Below are positions 17,947 through 26,102 of a DNA stretch of 59,840 nucleotides, one piece after another (within the stretch, counting starts at the first letter, position 1; the number at the start of each line of letters is the position of its first letter). The DNA is from Planctomycetota bacterium (lineage in GTDB: Bacteria; Planctomycetota; SZUA-567; H5-PLA8): contig JAHCJK010000011.1 of the NCBI GenBank assembly GCA_026184295.1, positions 1-59,840 of the forward strand, read 5' to 3'. Both the position numbers and the translations under genes were made by a program. The notes under the pieces were generated by a model, which worked only from the letters and a program-made list of their open reading frames with translations, did not search any database and was not told the origin of the DNA.

Positions 17947-18870
17947 ATGCGACGTATCCTGCCCTGCCTGCTGCTCCCCGCCGCGCTGCTCCTGGCCATG
18001 AGCGCCCGCGCCGAGGACGGCAAGAAGCTGAAGGTCATCGCTTCGATCCCCGACTTCGCCGACATGGCGCGCGAGATCGGCGGCGAGTTCGTGGAGGTCG
18101 AGAGCCTCGCCAAGGGCATCGAAGACCTGCACGCGGTGCCGGTTCGGCCGAGCTTCGCGGCCAAACTCGCCGGCGCCGACGTGTTGATCGAGATGGGCCT
18201 CGGCAACGAGCACGCGTGGCTCCCGGCGCTCGTCGAGGCCAGCCAAAACCCCAGGCTGAAGCCCGGCGGGAAGGGCAACATCGTCGCCACCGAAGGACTC
18301 ACGCCGCTGGAAGTGCCCGCCGACCTGAGCCGCCGCGAGGGCGAACTGCACGCGGAAGGCAACCCGCACATGAATCTCGATCCCGCCGCCGGCAAGGCGA
18401 TGGCGCGGAACATCGCCGAAGGCCTGATCGCCAACGCGCCCGGGCACAAGCAGGTCTTCGAAGCCAACCTCGCGAAGTACCTCGCCGCCATCGCCGCCAA
18501 GGAAAAGGAATGGCAGGCCGCCGCCGAGAAACTGAAGGGCGTGAAGTTCGTCTCGTACCACAATCACTGGGCGTACTGGGCGCGGTACTTCGGCATGGAG
18601 TACGCGGGCACGCTGGAAAACAAGCCGGGCATCCCGCCCTCGGGCAGCCACCTGGCCCAGTTGATGGAAGCGATGAAGCGTGACAGCGTGAAGCTGGTCG
18701 TGCGCGAGCCGCAGTTTTCGGAGAAGCTGCCCCGGGATGTCGCGGAAAAGACCGGCGGAACCGTCGTCAAACTGGCCGTCATGGTCGGCGGGCTGCCGGA
18801 GGCCAAGACCTGGATCGGGCTGATCGACGCGAATCTCAAGGCGCTGCTCGAAGCGGCGGCGCGCAAGTGA
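17947..18870 (+). CDS. Metal ABC transporter substrate-binding protein, ZnuA-like
   Basis: 307 residues with a signal peptide (about 1-22), in the cluster A-1 family of periplasmic zinc/manganese binding proteins. Candidate metal ligands are H62 in GIEDLHAV, H141 in GNPHMNLDP, and H205/H207 in SYHNHWAYWARYFG, matching the usual spacing of the three-His set. The His-rich loop of many ZnuA proteins is absent; GELHAEGNPH is all that remains there. The gene overlaps the permease start by four bases (GTGA), so they are co-translated. AAAGGA precedes the ATG at 17947. Zinc is favoured over manganese because of the Zur context. Confidence 0.87.
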   Translation: MRRILPCLLLPAALLLAMSARAEDGKKLKVIASIPDFADMAREIGGEFVEVESLAKGIEDLHAVPVRPSFAAKLAGADVLIEMGLGNEHAWLPALVEASQNPRLKPGGKGNIVATEGLTPLEVPADLSRREGELHAEGNPHMNLDPAAGKAMARNIAEGLIANAPGHKQVFEANLAKYLAAIAAKEKEWQAAAEKLKGVKFVSYHNHWAYWARYFGMEYAGTLENKPGIPPSGSHLAQLMEAMKRDSVKLVVREPQFSEKLPRDVAEKTGGTVVKLAVMVGGLPEAKTWIGLIDANLKALLEAAARK

Positions 18871-19757
18871 ACGCGCTGTTCCAGATCCTCGATCCGGACT
18901 TCGTCCTGCGCAACGCGGTCCACGCGAGCCTGCTCGTAGGCCTGATCGTGCCGCTCGCGGGCATCCACCTGGTGCTGGGCCGGCGCGCGCTGCTGGCACT
19001 GGCGCTGCCCGAGGCCGGCGGAGCGGGCGTGGCGGCTTCCGCGTTCGCCTGCGCGCTGCTGGGCGCGGACCTTTCGCACGAACACGCGGGCGCGCTGCCG
19101 TTCTTCGTCGTCGGGCTGGCCGGCGCGCTTCTGGCGATGGCGCTCGCCCTCGGCCTGCTCTTCTGGCTCGACCGCCGCACGTCCGCGCCCGAAGCCGAGG
19201 CCGGCGCGGTCTTCGCGCTGGCCTTCGGGCTCACGCTCGCGCTCTCGGCCAGCAACCGCATCCCGGAACTCGGTCTGTTGGACCTGCTCAAGGGCGAAAT
19301 CCTGGCCGTCTCCGGGCGCCTGCTCTTCGCGATGGCCGCGGGCATGGCCTGCGTGGCCGCGCCGCTGATCCTATTGCGGCATCGCTTTGAAATGGTGCTG
19401 TACGACGCGCGCATGGCTTACGCGTCGGGGTTGCCCGCGCGAGGCCTGGGTCTGCTCTCGCTGGGGCTCGTCTGCGTCACCATCGCGCTCGGCGGGCTCT
19501 GCGCGGGGCCGCTGACCATCTTCGCCTTTCTGGTGCTGCCGGCGGTCACGGTGCTGCCGTTCGCGCGGTGCATGCGCGGGCTCTACCTCGGCGCGCCGCT
19601 GCTCGGGCTGGCCTGCGCCTTCGGCGGCTTCTACGCCTCGTTCACGCTCGAATCGTGGAACCTGCCGGTCTCGGCGGCGCAGATCGTCCTGCTTGGCTTC
19701 GTATGGTTGTTCAGCCGCGGCGTGCTGAAAGTGCTCCCGCGGAAAGCGGCCGCCTAG
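18867..19757 (+). CDS. Metal ABC transporter permease, ZnuB-like
   Basis: 296-residue ABC-3 family membrane protein with eight or so hydrophobic segments, GTG start overlapping the stop of the ZnuA-like gene by four bases. Segments such as VGLIVPLAGIHLVLGRRALLALALPE near the N-terminus and GLLDLLKGEILAVS in the middle fit the family. It should form the membrane channel for the metal delivered by the upstream binding protein. No ATPase of the ZnuC type lies in this cluster. Its stop codon overlaps the stop of the convergent Fur-family gene. Confidence 0.87.
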   Translation: MNALFQILDPDFVLRNAVHASLLVGLIVPLAGIHLVLGRRALLALALPEAGGAGVAASAFACALLGADLSHEHAGALPFFVVGLAGALLAMALALGLLFWLDRRTSAPEAEAGAVFALAFGLTLALSASNRIPELGLLDLLKGEILAVSGRLLFAMAAGMACVAAPLILLRHRFEMVLYDARMAYASGLPARGLGLLSLGLVCVTIALGGLCAGPLTIFAFLVLPAVTVLPFARCMRGLYLGAPLLGLACAFGGFYASFTLESWNLPVSAAQIVLLGFVWLFSRGVLKVLPRKAAA

Positions 19758-20122
19758 GCGCAGCCGGCGCAGAGCCCGTACAGGACCAGGTCGTGGCCTT
19801 CGACGCGAAAGCCGCGCGGGGCCATGCGCTTGAGGTCCTTCGGGCAGCCTTCGATCTCGTAGACTTTGTTGCAGGTGCGGCAGCGGAAGTGATGGTGGTG
19901 GTGCTTGCCGGCCGGCTCGTAGCGCGGCGGTTCGCCCGGCAGATCGACGGCCTTGAGCACGCCCTCGGCGAGGAGGCTTTTGATCGTGCGGTACACGGTG
20001 GCGATGCCGATCCGTTTCACGCGCGCGCGCGCCAAGTCGAGCACTTCCTGGGGGGAGAGCGGCCGGGAGGCCTCTTCGATGGCCTCGCGGATCGCCTGTC
20101 GCTGGACCGTCTTTCGTTCCAT
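19754..20122 (-). CDS. zur: Fur family metal-dependent repressor, probably Zur
   Basis: 122 residues: winged helix (about 1-65, with RLGIATVYRT-like IGIATVYRTIKSL as recognition helix) and dimerisation domain. Two CxxC pairs (C81/C84 and C118/C121) would hold the structural zinc, and KHHHHHFRC supplies sensor histidines. It is shorter than typical Fur. I chose the ATG at 20122 rather than 20188, because the 22 extra residues would not fit the family and would run over the operator. Zinc specificity is inferred from the Znu genes beside it; iron or manganese remain possible. The operator at 20163-20182 lies in its own promoter region, suggesting autoregulation. Confidence 0.88.
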   Translation of the reverse strand: MERKTVQRQAIREAIEEASRPLSPQEVLDLARARVKRIGIATVYRTIKSLLAEGVLKAVDLPGEPPRYEPAGKHHHHHFRCRTCNKVYEIEGCPKDLKRMAPRGFRVEGHDLVLYGLCAGCA

Positions 20123-20162
20123 GCGGGCGATTCTAGCCGGTGGGAAGGCGGATTTCAATTTT

Positions 20163-20182
20163 GATAAGGCATTATCATTATC
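20163..20182. promoter_or_regulatory. Fur/Zur-type operator, copy B
   Basis: GATAAGGCATTATCATTATC lies between the divergent repressor gene and the ABC transporter gene. Its complement begins with GATAATGATAAT, the first two hexamers of the classical Fur box. It shares 16 of 20 bases with copy A at 16437-16456. It could control both directions. Confidence 0.65.
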
Positions 20183-20264
20183 TTGCATTTTTCGCGGTGA
20201 CGCCCGACGATACCGGCGTCTAAGCTACCGGAAGCGCACTTTCGCCCACGGATGAGCCGCGTCC

Positions 20265-20966
20265 ATGCCCGTGCTTGAGATTCAAGGCCTCACCAAGAGT
20301 TTTCTCTCGCCCGACGGCGAACGCACCACCATCGTCGACGTTCCGGGCTTTGCGATGGAGGCGGGCGAACAGATCGGTCTGGCCGGCGCGAGCGGCTCGG
20401 GCAAGACGACCTTCCTGAACCTGATCGCGGGCATCCTGCAGGCCGACGCGGGCACGATCGTCGTCGCGGGCCATGCGATGACGGGCCTGGACGAGGCCGG
20501 CCGCGACGCCGCGCGCGCCCTGGCCATCGGCTACGTCTTCCAAACCTTCAACCTGCTGCAAGGCTTCACGGCGTTGGAAAACGTCGAACTGGGCATGCTG
20601 TTCGGCCCCGGCGCGGACCGCGCCCGCGCGACGCAGCTTCTCGAACGCGTGGGCCTGAAGGACCGCCTGCATTACCGCCCGAAGCAGCTTTCCGTCGGGC
20701 AGCAGCAGCGCGTGGCCGTCGCGCGCGCGCTGGCCAACCGCCCCAAGCTCGTCCTCGCCGACGAACCCACCGGCAACCTGGACCGCCGCCACGCCCGCGA
20801 AGCCTTGGCATTGATCCGCGAGACCTGCCGCGAAGGCGGCGCGGCGCTGCTGCTCGTCAGCCACGATCCGGAAGTGCTCGCGCAGTTCGAGACCCGCCGC
20901 GACCTGGCCGAGATCAACCGGGCATCGGCGGCGCAGGCGGCCCCGCCGGAGGCCCGCGGCGCATGA
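20265..20966 (+). CDS. ABC transporter ATPase, MacB/LolD type
   Basis: 233 residues. Walker A GASGSGKTT (41-49), Q-loop in FQTFNLLQGF, signature LSVGQQQRVAVARAL, Walker B LVLADEPTGNLD and the switch His in SHD are all present. The ADEPTGNLD form and the FtsX-like partner overlapping by four bases mark it as the MacB/LolD class, which powers extracytoplasmic mechanical work or export, not classical import. It is the first gene after the Zur-type operator and is followed by the permease, a His-rich lipoprotein and a DUF3299-like protein. A role in zinc handling is inferred from that context. Confidence 0.9.
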   Translation: MPVLEIQGLTKSFLSPDGERTTIVDVPGFAMEAGEQIGLAGASGSGKTTFLNLIAGILQADAGTIVVAGHAMTGLDEAGRDAARALAIGYVFQTFNLLQGFTALENVELGMLFGPGADRARATQLLERVGLKDRLHYRPKQLSVGQQQRVAVARALANRPKLVLADEPTGNLDRRHAREALALIRETCREGGAALLLVSHDPEVLAQFETRRDLAEINRASAAQAAPPEARGA

Positions 20967-22246
20967 GCGGCATCCTCCTGCTCGTCCGGCGCAGCCTGCG
21001 CCAGCACGCGCTCAGCACCGGCATCACGGTCGCGTCGGTCGCGCTGGCCTGCGGGCTGGTGATGGCGGTCTTCAGCATCAAGACGCAGACGCACGAGGCC
21101 TTTACCGGCGGGGACATCGGGTACGACGCGGTGCTGGGCGCACGCGGCAGCCAGCTTCAGCTCGTGCTGAACACCGTCTTCCACCTCGAGACCTCGCCCG
21201 GCAACCTGCCCTGGCAGACCTACCTCGATCTCAAAAAGGACAAGCAGGTCGAACTCGCGATTCCCTACATGCTGGGCGACAACTACCGCGGCTTCCGCAT
21301 CGTCGGCACCACGGAGGAAATCTTCGATCCCTTCGAGTACCAGGAAGGGAAGAAGTTCGCCTTCCAGCCCGGCGGGCGCGCCTTCGATCCGGCGCTGGCC
21401 GAGGCCGTGATCGGCAGCTACGTGGCCGAAAAGACCGGCCTGACGGTGGGCGCGCACTTCAATCCGTACCACGGCGTCGATTACGACGAGAAGATGAAGC
21501 ACGACGAGGACTACGTCGTCGTCGGCGTGCTCGAACCGACCAACACGCCCTCCGACCGCGTGCTCTGGATTCCCATCGAGGGGCTCTTCCGCATGGGCGG
21601 GCACACGCTGCGCGGGACGGGCAAGGAATTCAAGGCCGAAGCGGGCAAGGCGATCCCCGACGAGAACAAGGAAGTCAGCGCGGTGATGATCAAGTTCCGC
21701 TCCGAGTTCGCCGGCATGACGCTCGACCAGAAGATCAACAAGCAGGGCAACACCGCGACGCTCGCCTGGCCCATCGGCAAGGTGATGCTGGAACTCTTCG
21801 AAAAGATCGGCTGGATCGACCGCGTGCTCGCGCTGGTCGCGTACCTGGTGGTGCTCGTCGCGGCCGGTTCGATCCTGGCCAGCATCTACAACACGATGAA
21901 CGAGCGCCGCCGGGAGTTCGCCATCCTGCGGGCGCTCGGCGCGCGCAAGGCCACGGTCTTTTCGGCCATCGTGGCCGAGGCCGCCGCGATCGCCGTGCTC
22001 GGCAGCCTCTTCGGCTTTCTCGTCTACGCCACGATCCTCTCCGGCGCGGCGGCGGTGATCCGCGCGCAGACCGGCGTGGTGCTCGACGTCTTCCGCAGCG
22101 GCGTCGTGGAACCCTTCGGCTTCGCGCTGCCGGTCACGGTGGCCGCGCCGCTGCTGATGGTGCTGATCGGCGCGCTCGCCGGCGTCGTGCCCGCGATCAA
22201 GGCCTACAGCACCGACGTCGCCTCGAACCTGACGCCCACGTCCTGA
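20963..22246 (+). CDS. FtsX-like ABC transporter permease
   Basis: 427 residues: an N-terminal membrane segment (about 15-40), a large periplasmic domain (about 45-285), and three C-terminal membrane segments (about 295-415) ending in VVPAIKAYSTDVASNL. This is the MacB/LolC layout. The start overlaps the ATPase stop by four bases (ATGA). Similar ATPase plus FtsX-like pairs occur with zinc-binding accessory proteins in zinc-starvation regulons of other bacteria; whether this one moves zinc, a metallophore or a lipoprotein is not shown. Confidence 0.87.
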   Translation: MSGILLLVRRSLRQHALSTGITVASVALACGLVMAVFSIKTQTHEAFTGGDIGYDAVLGARGSQLQLVLNTVFHLETSPGNLPWQTYLDLKKDKQVELAIPYMLGDNYRGFRIVGTTEEIFDPFEYQEGKKFAFQPGGRAFDPALAEAVIGSYVAEKTGLTVGAHFNPYHGVDYDEKMKHDEDYVVVGVLEPTNTPSDRVLWIPIEGLFRMGGHTLRGTGKEFKAEAGKAIPDENKEVSAVMIKFRSEFAGMTLDQKINKQGNTATLAWPIGKVMLELFEKIGWIDRVLALVAYLVVLVAAGSILASIYNTMNERRREFAILRALGARKATVFSAIVAEAAAIAVLGSLFGFLVYATILSGAAAVIRAQTGVVLDVFRSGVVEPFGFALPVTVAAPLLMVLIGALAGVVPAIKAYSTDVASNLTPTS

Positions 22247-22269
22247 ACCCGATGGAAGGAGACCGTACG

Positions 22270-22809
22270 ATGTCCATTCGATCCGCCGGCATGCTCGTCC
22301 CGCTCTTTGTGTTGGCCGCGCTGGCCGGCTGCGGTTCGCCCAAGCCCAACACGTCCGCGACGCCGGAAAAGAAGACCGGCGCGCACGATCACGGCCATGA
22401 CCACGGCCACGATCACGGCCACGGACACGAGCACAAGGCTCCGCACAACGGCGCGCTGGTGGTGCTGGGCGACGAGTTCGCGCACGTCGAGATCGTCCTC
22501 GACCCGGCCGACGGCAAGGTCACCGCGTACGTGCTCGACGGCGAGGCCGAGAAGTCCGTGCGTGTGAAGCAGGCCGAACTGGAACTCAAGATCGCCCTGG
22601 CGGGGGAACCGCTGACCCTGGCGCTGAAGGCCGTGGCCAGTTCGCTGACGGGCGAGACCGCCGGCGATACGTCCGAGTTCTCGGCGCAGCACGACGCGCT
22701 GAAGGGGCTCAAGAACTTCGACGCGGAAATCGTGGCCATCTCCGCGCGCGGGCAGGAATTCAAAGGCGTGAAATTCAATTTCCCCAAGGGGAACGAAGAG
22801 AAGCACTAG
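22270..22809 (+). CDS. His-rich lipoprotein, likely zinc-binding
   Basis: 179 residues. Type II signal peptide with lipobox LAGC (C21). Residues 39-59 carry ten histidines, mostly as HDHG/HGHE alternation, followed by HKAPHNG. The rest (about 60-175) is a small beta-rich domain beginning with GALVVLGDEFAHVEIVLDPADG that I do not recognise by name but that resembles His-rich proteins found beside MacB-type ABC genes. It probably captures zinc in the periplasm for the neighbouring transporter. AAGGAGA precedes the ATG at 22270 by about nine bases; an upstream ATG at 22252 would disrupt this spacing. The gene is 23 bp after the permease. Confidence 0.75.
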   Translation: MSIRSAGMLVPLFVLAALAGCGSPKPNTSATPEKKTGAHDHGHDHGHDHGHGHEHKAPHNGALVVLGDEFAHVEIVLDPADGKVTAYVLDGEAEKSVRVKQAELELKIALAGEPLTLALKAVASSLTGETAGDTSEFSAQHDALKGLKNFDAEIVAISARGQEFKGVKFNFPKGNEEKH

Positions 22810-22873
22810 GCGGTTTTTCCGGGAAACCGGGGCGGATCGAGCGTCCTACTAGGGGTACGAAGGCCGTTTGGAA

Positions 22874-22902
22874 GTGACAGACGGCCGCCGCTTGCCTATA
22901 GT
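22874..22902 (+). promoter_or_regulatory. Sigma70-like promoter before the DUF3299-like gene
   Basis: GTGACA (22874-22879), 17 bases, TATAGT (22897-22902): five of six matches on each hexamer, 23 bases before the ATG at 22926. The gene therefore may have its own promoter in addition to read-through. Confidence 0.6.
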
Positions 22903-22925
22903 AGTCGTGTCGTACGGAGGCCGTC

Positions 22926-23714
22926 ATGTCCGAACCCAGCGTCCAGCCCGCCGCCGCGCCTGCGCCGCCCGCCAAGCCTTTGGAAGCTACGCCCGCGCCG
23001 CGCCCGCTGTGGATGGAATTCCTGGTCTTCTTCGCGGTCGGCTTCGGCGCGATGGCTCTGTATTGGATGATGCAGAAGCCGCCGGGCGCGACGCCCCGGG
23101 CGCCCACCGTCGCCGCCAAAGGCAAGCCGCTGATCGAACTCGGCGCGAAGCCCGGCGCCCAGAAGACCGCGCCCGAGCCCGCTGCTCCCGACGCCGCGCA
23201 GGAAAAGTCGGCCGCTCTAGCCGATTCCGCCAAGACCGAACCGGCCAAGACCGTGGAAGCCGCGAAGACCGAAGCGAAATCCGGCGACGACGAGACCTAC
23301 AGCTACACGACCTGGGAGACGCTGGCGGGGTACATGTACCAGCCGCCCGACCCCGAGGCCGTCGAGATTCCCGGGATGCCGAAGCCGAAACACGACATCC
23401 CCAAGAGCGTGCAGGACCTGACCGGCAAGCGGGTGCTCGTATCCGGGTTCATGGTTCCGCTGCGCACCAAACGGGGTGAAGTGACCGAGTTCGTGATCTG
23501 CAAGACCGTGCCGACCTGCTGCTTCGGCGACTCGATCCGCATGAACGAATGGATTCACGTCAAGATGCCCGCGGGCAAGAGCTGCCAGTACATCCCGAAC
23601 CAGTCGGTCACCGTCTTCGGCACGATGGAAGTCGGCGAACTGCTCGACCAGGGCATCGTCATCAGCATCTACCGCATGAAGGCCGACCAGGTCGCCGCCC
23701 CGCCGGAACTCTAG
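22926..23714 (+). CDS. Membrane-anchored DUF3299-like protein
   Basis: 262 residues: Pro/Ala-rich start, one membrane segment (about 29-49), an Ala/Lys/Glu-rich linker (about 55-120), and a C-terminal beta domain (about 140-255). The domain has KRVLVSGFMVPL, CKTVPTCCFGDSIRMNEWIHV and TVFGTMEVGELLDQG, which resembles DUF3299, a family of unknown function. The Cys pair in TCCFG might bind metal or form a disulfide. DUF3299-type proteins sit beside ATPase/FtsX-like genes in zinc-regulated loci elsewhere, which fits the three preceding genes here. GGAGG lies 8 bases before the ATG. Confidence 0.68.
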   Translation: MSEPSVQPAAAPAPPAKPLEATPAPRPLWMEFLVFFAVGFGAMALYWMMQKPPGATPRAPTVAAKGKPLIELGAKPGAQKTAPEPAAPDAAQEKSAALADSAKTEPAKTVEAAKTEAKSGDDETYSYTTWETLAGYMYQPPDPEAVEIPGMPKPKHDIPKSVQDLTGKRVLVSGFMVPLRTKRGEVTEFVICKTVPTCCFGDSIRMNEWIHVKMPAGKSCQYIPNQSVTVFGTMEVGELLDQGIVISIYRMKADQVAAPPEL

Positions 23715-23806
23715 CTTCGCCCTCTCAAAAGCGCAGTTGTCCTCCCTCGTGAATGCCCTAAAAACGCTTCTTCGTTGTCGCACGCACTCGGGAGCCGGGG
23801 ATCGAC

Positions 23807-25123
23807 ATGCAAGACATTGTGGCGGAACTTTCGTGGCGCGGGCTGGTGCACCAGACCACCGACCCGGAGATCGGCAAGCACCTGCTGACCGGGCCGCACA
23901 CGGTCTACTGCGGCTTCGATCCCACCGCGGACAGCCTCCACGTCGGCAACCTGCTCGGCATCGTCAGCCTTACGCGCTTCCAGAAGGCCGGGCACAAGGC
24001 CATCGCCATCGCGGGCGGCGGCACCGGCTTCGTCGGCGACCCCAGCGGCAAGAGCGCCGAACGCAGCCTGCTCACGGCCGAACAGTTGGACGCCAACTGC
24101 CGCGCGATCCAGAGCATCATCTCGCGCATCTTCGCCAACGCCGGCGCGGGCGACGCGCAGCTCATCAACAACGCCGACTGGCTCTGCAAGATCTCGCTGA
24201 TCGAATTCCTGCGCGACGTGGGCAAGCACTTTACCGTCAACCACATGATGGAAAAGGAGTCCGTCCGCGCGCGCCTGGAAGACCGCGCGCACGGCATCAG
24301 CTTTACCGAATTCAGCTACATGCTGCTGCAAGCCTACGACTTCTTTTACCTGCACGAACACCACGGCTGCCGCGTGCAGATCGGCGGCAGCGACCAGTTC
24401 GGCAACATCACCGCCGGCTGCGAACTGATCCGCCGCACCTACTTCAAGCGCGAAGGCGGCGAGGAAGGCGCGCACAGCAAGCGCGCGCTGGGCCTGACCT
24501 GGCCGCTGATCACCCGGAGCGACGGCAAGAAGTTCGGCAAGACCGAGGACGGCGCGATCTGGCTCAGCGCGCACCGCACCAGCCCGTACGAGTTCTACCA
24601 GTACTGGATCAACACGCCCGACGCGGACACCGGCCGGTTCCTGCGCAATTTCACCGGGCTCTCGCGCGAAGAGATCGACGCGCTGGAGGCGAAGACCAAG
24701 GCCGAGCCGCAGAAGCGGGAAGCTCAGAAAGCGCTGGCGCAGTACATGACCACGCTCGTGCACGGCAAGGATGAGTGCGAGAAGGCCGAAAAAGCCGCGA
24801 GCGCGCTCTTCAGCGCCGGCTCCGGCGGCGGTGAACTCTCCCTGGAAGCCCTCGAACAGCTCGCGAAGGAAGCCCCCAGCGGCCCGCTGGCCAAGGCCAA
24901 GCTCGACGGCGAAGGCGCGTCGCTGCTGGACCTCATGGCCGAGAGCAAACTCTGGCCGAGCAAGGGCGAAGCCAAGCGCGCGATCACCGGCGGCGGCGCG
25001 TACCTGAACAACGCCAAGATCGGCGATCTGGGCAAGAAGGTGACCGCGGCCGACCTGCTCCACGGTCGATATCTGGTGCTGCGCAAGGGCAAGAAGGACT
25101 ACTTCTTGTACCGCGCCGAGTAG
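23807..25123 (+). CDS. tyrS: Tyrosyl-tRNA synthetase
   Basis: Charges tRNA-Tyr with tyrosine. 438 residues, close to the bacterial TyrRS length. Class I motifs are visible: HVGN (residues 45-48) for HIGH, and KFGKT (about 242-246) for KMSKS. YCGFDPTADSLHVGN and SDQFGNITAG are characteristic of TyrRS. The C-terminal S4-like RNA-binding domain occupies about 375-438 (SKGEAKRAITGGGAYLNN). Start at ATG 23807, with GGGG about six bases upstream. A short T-rich stretch with a 5-bp stem follows the stop but is too weak to call as a terminator. Confidence 0.97.
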   Translation: MQDIVAELSWRGLVHQTTDPEIGKHLLTGPHTVYCGFDPTADSLHVGNLLGIVSLTRFQKAGHKAIAIAGGGTGFVGDPSGKSAERSLLTAEQLDANCRAIQSIISRIFANAGAGDAQLINNADWLCKISLIEFLRDVGKHFTVNHMMEKESVRARLEDRAHGISFTEFSYMLLQAYDFFYLHEHHGCRVQIGGSDQFGNITAGCELIRRTYFKREGGEEGAHSKRALGLTWPLITRSDGKKFGKTEDGAIWLSAHRTSPYEFYQYWINTPDADTGRFLRNFTGLSREEIDALEAKTKAEPQKREAQKALAQYMTTLVHGKDECEKAEKAASALFSAGSGGGELSLEALEQLAKEAPSGPLAKAKLDGEGASLLDLMAESKLWPSKGEAKRAITGGGAYLNNAKIGDLGKKVTAADLLHGRYLVLRKGKKDYFLYRAE

Positions 25124-25211
25124 CTCAAACTTTTTTTATTGAGGCAAAAGGTTCCCCGTGTTTTCCTGAATCCGGGGCAGACCCGTTGTTTCCACACGCA
25201 CGGAGGATTCC

Positions 25212-26102
25212 ATGCTCACACGAACCATGCTTGCCCTCACGGTTTTCGCGGCCGGAATGTTCCTGCTGGCCGGCTGCGGCAGCGCGCCCGAAAAGCCGTC
25301 GCCTTCCAAAGAGCTCGCGCCTGAGGCCCGGCCGCAACCGAATCCGCAGCCGCAACCCGGCGCACCCGGAAACGAAGGCGACGTGCGCGGCCTCCGCATC
25401 ATCGCCGCGCCGCGCGAAGGCGAACCCGACGACTTCCGCGCGTTCAGCATGTTTCCCGGCACGACCGTGGCGCTGGCGGTGCCCTACCCCGCGGGCGGCA
25501 TCGTCGAAGTGGACACGCAGTCCAGCAAGATCGCCGAATTCGCCGACGACACCGGCTTCGACCTCCTCAACGCGCCGCAGATCAGCAAGTGGGCCTCGAG
25601 CGGCTTCGACGGCTTGCCCGCGATCTCGCCCGACGGCAAGCGCGCGCTGGTCGAAGTCAAGGCGCACGCGATCCCGAAGACCGGCGCGAAGTCCCTTCGC
25701 GTGGCCGGCGAACTGACGATGCGCGTCGCGACGGAAAAGAAGACCTTTACCTCGGCGCTCGTGGCGGTGAAGGAAGGCGCGAAGATCGACGCGGGCCCGA
25801 TCCCGTTCACCATCACGCGCCCGCAGAAGGCCAAGAACGGCCAGTGGACCTATTCGATTACGCTCAAGGCCGAGCGCAACGTGAACATTCTCTCGGAAGT
25901 CCGCTTCCTCGACGAGTCCGGCAAGCCCCTGGAGACGTGGCGCGGCGGCGGGATGCGCTCCGGCTGGGGCGACCACTGGAACGTCGAGATGGAATACCTT
26001 TTCAAGCAGCCGCTCACGAACGTGAAGGCCGAACTGACCTATTGGATGGACCTGAAGGACGTGAAGGTGCCGTTCCGCGCGCAGGCCGGCGTCGGCTTTT
26101 AG
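25212..26102 (+). CDS. Lipoprotein of unknown function
   Basis: 296 residues with a type II signal peptide and lipobox LAGC (C21), a Pro/Gln-rich linker (about 28-55) and a mostly beta domain with no motif that I recognise. The region FAVKEGAKIDAGPIPFTI-like and ERNVNILSEVRFLDESGK is suggestive of immunoglobulin-like or jelly-roll strands, but this is only an impression. It is probably attached to the inner or outer membrane facing the periplasm. GGAGG precedes the ATG by seven bases. Its stop directly abuts the stop of the convergent alanine racemase gene. Confidence 0.75.
   Translation: MLTRTMLALTVFAAGMFLLAGCGSAPEKPSPSKELAPEARPQPNPQPQPGAPGNEGDVRGLRIIAAPREGEPDDFRAFSMFPGTTVALAVPYPAGGIVEVDTQSSKIAEFADDTGFDLLNAPQISKWASSGFDGLPAISPDGKRALVEVKAHAIPKTGAKSLRVAGELTMRVATEKKTFTSALVAVKEGAKIDAGPIPFTITRPQKAKNGQWTYSITLKAERNVNILSEVRFLDESGKPLETWRGGGMRSGWGDHWNVEMEYLFKQPLTNVKAELTYWMDLKDVKVPFRAQAGVGF

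Noticed and set aside
20123..20188. Longer start for the Fur/Zur gene at 20188
   Set aside because: The added 22 residues do not belong to the family and would place coding sequence over the operator.
25124..25150. T-run with CTCAA/TTGAG after tyrS as terminator
   Set aside because: Five-base stem with the T-run inside the loop; does not fit an intrinsic terminator.
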